From: Plantago ovata
Taxonomy: Eukaryota; Streptophyta; Magnoliopsida; Lamiales; Plantaginaceae
Direction: 5' to 3'
DNA length: 64,000 nucleotides
NCBI GenBank assembly: GCA_028274465.1
Contig: CM051457.1
Span: 99,075,982-99,139,981 of the forward strand
Positions 63,246 to 64,000 of this stretch are shown here, piece by piece; within the stretch, counting starts at the first letter, position 1; every line of letters begins with the position of its first letter. The position numbers were made by a program, and so were the translations under genes. Under the pieces are notes generated by a model. The model saw only the letters and a program-made list of their open reading frames with translations. It was not told where the DNA came from and did no database searches.

Positions 63246-63775
63246 CATTCATATCAAGAACAACAATCTGCTGATCACCCCCAGTCACCAAAGTCCATCA
63301 CCCTCAACAATTTCTTCCGTATTCTGATCACTATCCTCATGCATCCCACCCTGCATCTTAACCTCTAGCTCAACATTTCTAGCTATAGAAGAAACATCAA
63401 TGTTCTTCAGCTTCTCAGGATACAACACATCATCTAATAATTCAAATTCCTTCTCCATACCACTGGTTCCTTCATTATTATCAACCTGAGTCGGACTCTC
63501 ATTCAATTGGCAGGAACAAATGAATCACTAGGTGAATCATGCTGAGATGCTCTAATCGACTCCCCAATCCTCGACTTCAATTCAACACACACATTGTCAA
63601 CAAATGAATGCAGCATAGGATCATCATAAAACCTTTGCGTAAACCAACTCTGTGATGGTTCTAGTACATCATCCAATTCCTGACCACCAGAACCACACTT
63701 CTGCATCCTTTCAAGATGAGCCCGCGAAGCATTCTCAATATCAATCATGAAAATTTTCCATGACTCTTCAGCAGT

Positions 63776-64000
63776 CTATAAAAAAAGCCAAAATAAGCAA
63801 ACCAGTGAGAAAACAATAGGTATGTAAAGAAGGAAAAAAAAATGAAATCAACTATATGCCCATGATATCAACAATATACCCCATGATATCAACTATATAC
63901 CCCATAATATCAACCATATACACCATGAAATCCTATACACATGCAGTAACTTCAAATTCTGACATAATAAAAACTTCAACAATATACACCATGATATCAC
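63776..64000. repeat. CCCATGATATCA motif field at window end
   Basis: Upstream (on minus) of the first visible ULP exon. Seven or more copies (AACAATATACCCCATGATAT, AACTATATACCCCATAATAT) run to the end of the window, so the field and the MULE both continue beyond 64000. Confidence 0.8.

Larger units (their letters stand above)
60759..63775 (-). pseudogene. ULP1-like (C48) cysteine protease gene of the MULE, damaged, 5' end outside window
   Basis: Exons on minus: 63775-62594, 62431-62242, 62155-61974, 61634-61506, 61397-61206 and 61097-60759. The catalytic triad typical of ULP/SUMO proteases can be seen: His in AGDHYTCYVVN, Asp in VQYLDNRN, Cys in TEDCGVYLMKHMEL. The N-terminal part is acidic, with five 18-residue repeats (VNKGEKEVDVEEEVVADT type); the C-terminus is a Lys/Glu-rich coiled coil (HEKEEMEKRKVLEEQRKAEV). 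Two frame changes in the first exon (near 63505 and 63290) and one near 62115 suggest it is no longer functional, unless unrecognised introns explain them. ULP-like proteins of MULEs are known but their role in transposition is not established. Confidence 0.75.
55475..64000. mobile_element. MULE with FAR1-type transposase and ULP1-like protease (partial)
   Basis: The left terminal sequence GTCCGTCTCCTAGTAGACCG and the following GTCTCTAGTATAGACCAAC match the left end of the Pack-MULE at 20680. Inside lie a transposase gene on plus (56350-59932) and, facing it, a ULP1/C48-like gene on minus (60759 to at least 63775). Plant MULEs that carry ULP-like genes (Kaonashi type and relatives) are known; here both genes are broken into short exons separated by introns packed with CCCATGATATCA-type repeats. 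The right end is beyond 64000, so length and target-site duplication cannot be read. Confidence 0.85.

Overview
This is nuclear DNA from a flowering plant, almost certainly a eudicot. It carries two intron-bearing host genes of land-plant families, Ty1/copia elements primed by plant initiator tRNA-Met, MULE, PIF/Harbinger and Stowaway DNA transposons, and AT-rich intergenic DNA. The style of the SOSEKI protein and the repeats fits an asterid, perhaps Lamiales, but that is a guess. No rRNA, tRNA or CRISPR array was seen.

Layout. 1-657: minisatellite built on a ~43-bp unit. 3.9-10.0 kb (+): a nine-exon SOSEKI (DUF966) polarity gene with a 3.4-kb intron holding a Stowaway MITE. 10.4-13.2 kb (-): a five-exon DUF936 gene, convergent with SOSEKI, whose first intron is GC-AG. 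13.9-16.25 kb: an internally deleted PIF/Harbinger transposon with relics of both its Myb-like and transposase genes. 17.2-20.2 kb: the same ~43-bp minisatellite again, within a duplicated block and with a Stowaway MITE. 20.68-22.40 kb: a Pack-MULE-like element with terminal inverted repeats and a target-site duplication, carrying a dormancy/auxin-repressed (DRM1/ARP) gene fragment. 24.59-47.99 kb: an old copia element (TSD AATGC) that has received at least three later insertions, including a very young, nearly whole copy of its own family (35.6-45.9 kb, TSD CTAGG). 48-55 kb: old repeats, a 4.2-kb segment bounded by inverted repeats, and a long hairpin with mirrored reading frames. 55.48-64 kb: the left part of a large MULE with a FAR1-type transposase gene facing a ULP1-like cysteine protease gene; its right end lies outside the window.

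The most unusual signal is a short motif family around CCCATGATATCA. It fills the introns and the intergenic space of the FAR1/ULP MULE, avoids its exons, and reappears in opposite orientation inside the Pack-MULE at 21.3-21.8 kb. With the shared terminal sequence GTCTCCTAGTAGAC, this links the two elements as an autonomous-type and a gene-capturing member of one family. A second unusual object is the 53.93-54.43 kb hairpin, which may be the downstream exon of a spliced transcript starting near 55.39 kb on the minus strand.
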